From NCBI RefSeq assembly GCF_003254625.1, contig NZ_QJRJ01000079.1, forward strand, positions 62,001 to 126,000: a stretch of 64,000 nt of DNA, in the 5' to 3' direction. Position 1 is the stretch's first letter, and each line of letters begins with the position of its first letter. The notes under the pieces were generated by a model. That model was not told where the DNA came from, searched no databases, and saw only the letters and a list, made by a program, of their open reading frames with translations. Shown piece by piece: positions 62,732 through 64,000 of this stretch. Both the position numbers and the translations under genes were made by a program. The stretch comes from Flavobacterium ginsenosidimutans. Lineage in GTDB: Bacteria > Bacteroidota > Bacteroidia > Flavobacteriales > Flavobacteriaceae.

Positions 62732-64000
62732 ATGGCGATTAAAGTAACAATGCCTCGTTTGAGCGATACTATGACTGAAGGAACGGTAGCAACTTGGCTT
62801 AAAAAAGTAGGCGACAAAGTAAGCGAAGGTGATATCTTAGCTGAAATTGAAACAGACAAAGCAACAATGGAGTTCGAATCTTTTAACGAAGGAACTCTTT
62901 TACATATCGGAATTCAAGCTGGAGAAACTGCTCCTGTTGATTCATTATTAGCAATCATTGGTAAAGAAGGAGAAGATATTTCTGCTCTTTTAGCTGGTGG
63001 TGACGCTCCTGCAGCTGAGGCTTCAAAAGCGGATGCTCCTGCTGCTGAAGCAAAAACTGAAACTGCTGCTCCTGCAAAAGCTGCAGCTGAATTACCAAAA
63101 GGTGTTATAGTTGTAACTATGCCACGTTTGAGCGATACAATGACTGAAGGTACTGTAGCAACTTGGTTGAAAAAAGTTGGCGACACAGTAGCTGAAGGAG
63201 ATATTTTAGCAGAAATTGAAACAGACAAAGCTACTATGGAGTTTGAGTCTTTCAATGCTGGAACATTATTATACATCGGAATTCAAGAAGGAAACACTGC
63301 ACCAGTTGACAGCTTATTAGCTATCATCGGACCTGCAGGAACTGACATTTCTGGAGTTGCTGATAACTTTACTGCTGGAGGTGGTGCAACTGCAAGTGCT
63401 CCTGCTGCTGAAGAAACAAAAGCTACTCCTGCTGCTGAAAAAGCACCTGAAGCCGCTACTGAAACTTCAAACGGAGGAAGAATTTTAGCTTCACCATTAG
63501 CTAAGAAAATTGCTTCTGACAAAGGAATCCAATTATCTCAAGTTAAAGGTTCTGGAGAAAACGGACGTATCGTAAAAAGCGATATCGAGAACTTTACTCC
63601 ATCTGCTCAAGCACAAACTGCTTCTGCACCTGCTGCTAAACAAGAAGCGTCTGTTCCTGCTGCACCAAAAGTATTTGTTCCTGCTGGAGAAGTTTACACA
63701 GAAGAGATCAAAAACTCTCAAATGCGTAAAATTATTGCAAAACGTCTTTCTGAATCTTTATTTACTGCTCCTCACTACAACTTAGTGATTGAAGTAAGCA
63801 TGGACGAAGCAATGCAGGCAAGAGCTGCTATCAACAGCGTTCCTGATACAAAAGTATCTTTCAACGACATGGTAATTAAAGCTTGTGCTTTAGCATTGAA
63901 AAAACACCCAAAAATCAACTCTACTTGGAAAGAAGATGCTATTATCATCAACCACCACGTAAATATTGGCGTTGCTGTAGCTGTTGAAGATGGATTAGTA
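62732..64000 (+). CDS. pdhC: Dihydrolipoamide acetyltransferase E2, partial
   Basis: The window contains the first 423 codons; the gene continues past the edge. E2 forms the core of the pyruvate dehydrogenase complex and carries acetyl groups on lipoyl arms. Two lipoyl domains (about residues 1-80 and 125-205) each contain the lipoylation motif ETDKATMEFES and are nearly identical. They are joined by Ala/Pro-rich linkers. A peripheral-subunit-binding domain (ASPLAKKIASDKGIQLSQVKGSG, ~250-290) and the start of the catalytic domain (TAPHYNLVIEVSMDEA) follow. The ATG at 62732 sits 4 bp after pdhA. Confidence 0.96.
   Translation, partial: MAIKVTMPRLSDTMTEGTVATWLKKVGDKVSEGDILAEIETDKATMEFESFNEGTLLHIGIQAGETAPVDSLLAIIGKEGEDISALLAGGDAPAAEASKADAPAAEAKTETAAPAKAAAELPKGVIVVTMPRLSDTMTEGTVATWLKKVGDTVAEGDILAEIETDKATMEFESFNAGTLLYIGIQEGNTAPVDSLLAIIGPAGTDISGVADNFTAGGGATASAPAAEETKATPAAEKAPEAATETSNGGRILASPLAKKIASDKGIQLSQVKGSGENGRIVKSDIENFTPSAQAQTASAPAAKQEASVPAAPKVFVPAGEVYTEEIKNSQMRKIIAKRLSESLFTAPHYNLVIEVSMDEAMQARAAINSVPDTKVSFNDMVIKACALALKKHPKINSTWKEDAIIINHHVNIGVAVAVEDGLV

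Noticed and set aside
62914..63522. Two Ala/Ser-rich reading frames antisense to pdhC
   Set aside because: They mirror the biased codons of the lipoyl domains and Ala/Pro linkers of E2.
1..64000. CRISPR arrays, tRNA/rRNA genes, insertion sequences, prophage or defence islands
   Set aside because: I looked for regular spaced repeats, TPsiC-type motifs, transposase or integrase signatures and known defence domains and found none; a tRNAscan or HMM search could still find something I missed.

Overview
The window looks like chromosomal DNA of a Flavobacterium species (Bacteroidota). The evidence is low GC, TAnnTTTG-type -7 promoter elements in front of many genes, little Shine-Dalgarno signal, paired SusC/SusD systems, and the gliding/type IX secretion block gldJ-porU-porV followed by cdd and the pyruvate dehydrogenase genes. 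I saw no tRNA, rRNA, CRISPR array, transposase, integrase or phage gene. The last gene (pdhC) runs off the right edge.

Layout. 1-4.3 kb: housekeeping genes (DUF3127, flavin reductase, histidine kinase, greA-HIT) and a Rieske-like lipoprotein. 4.3-10.5 kb: a TonB receptor behind a TPP riboswitch, arfB, a kinase-DUF4301 fusion, pnuC and a GGGP-synthase-like gene. 10.6-12.0 kb: a cysteine-free Crp/Fnr regulator, an FNR-like palindrome, a small membrane protein and a truncated haemoglobin. 12.0-19.7 kb: phosphopantetheinyl transferase, ahcY, an orphan ORF between twin terminators, a patatin/Omp85 protein, a structured repeat element, a zinc-site protein with a WG-repeat protein, and an SMR transporter. 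19.8-22.5 kb: an alkylation-repair island in which the Ada functions are split over separate genes. 22.5-26.4 kb: MmcQ-like protein, a NUDIX-type regulator, a small hypothetical, and a DUF3857/transglutaminase protein. 26.4-52.6 kb: a large glucan-utilisation region. It has two SusC-SusD-surface lipoprotein trios, four GH30 enzymes, a GH16, a GH3, a secreted EEP-family phosphohydrolase and a divergent membrane-spanning propeller/HTH regulator. 52.6-64 kb: murF, gldJ, porU, porV, cdd, pdhA and pdhC.

How it works together. The glucan region fits capture and breakdown of a beta-1,3/1,6-glucan: GH16 would cut beta-1,3 links, GH30 enzymes beta-1,6 links, GH3 would release glucose, and the SusCD pairs would import oligosaccharides. 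The strongest unexplained signal is regulatory. Both susC genes carry a pair of near-identical 20-bp direct repeats, 33 bp apart and exactly 82 bp from the start codon in each case, next to the divergent regulator gene. Other signals worth checking are a terminator-like hairpin in the greA leader, a folded 133-bp element at 17.7 kb, the FNR-like site at a class II position, the kinase-DUF4301 fusion, and several families of long perfect inverted repeats between genes.
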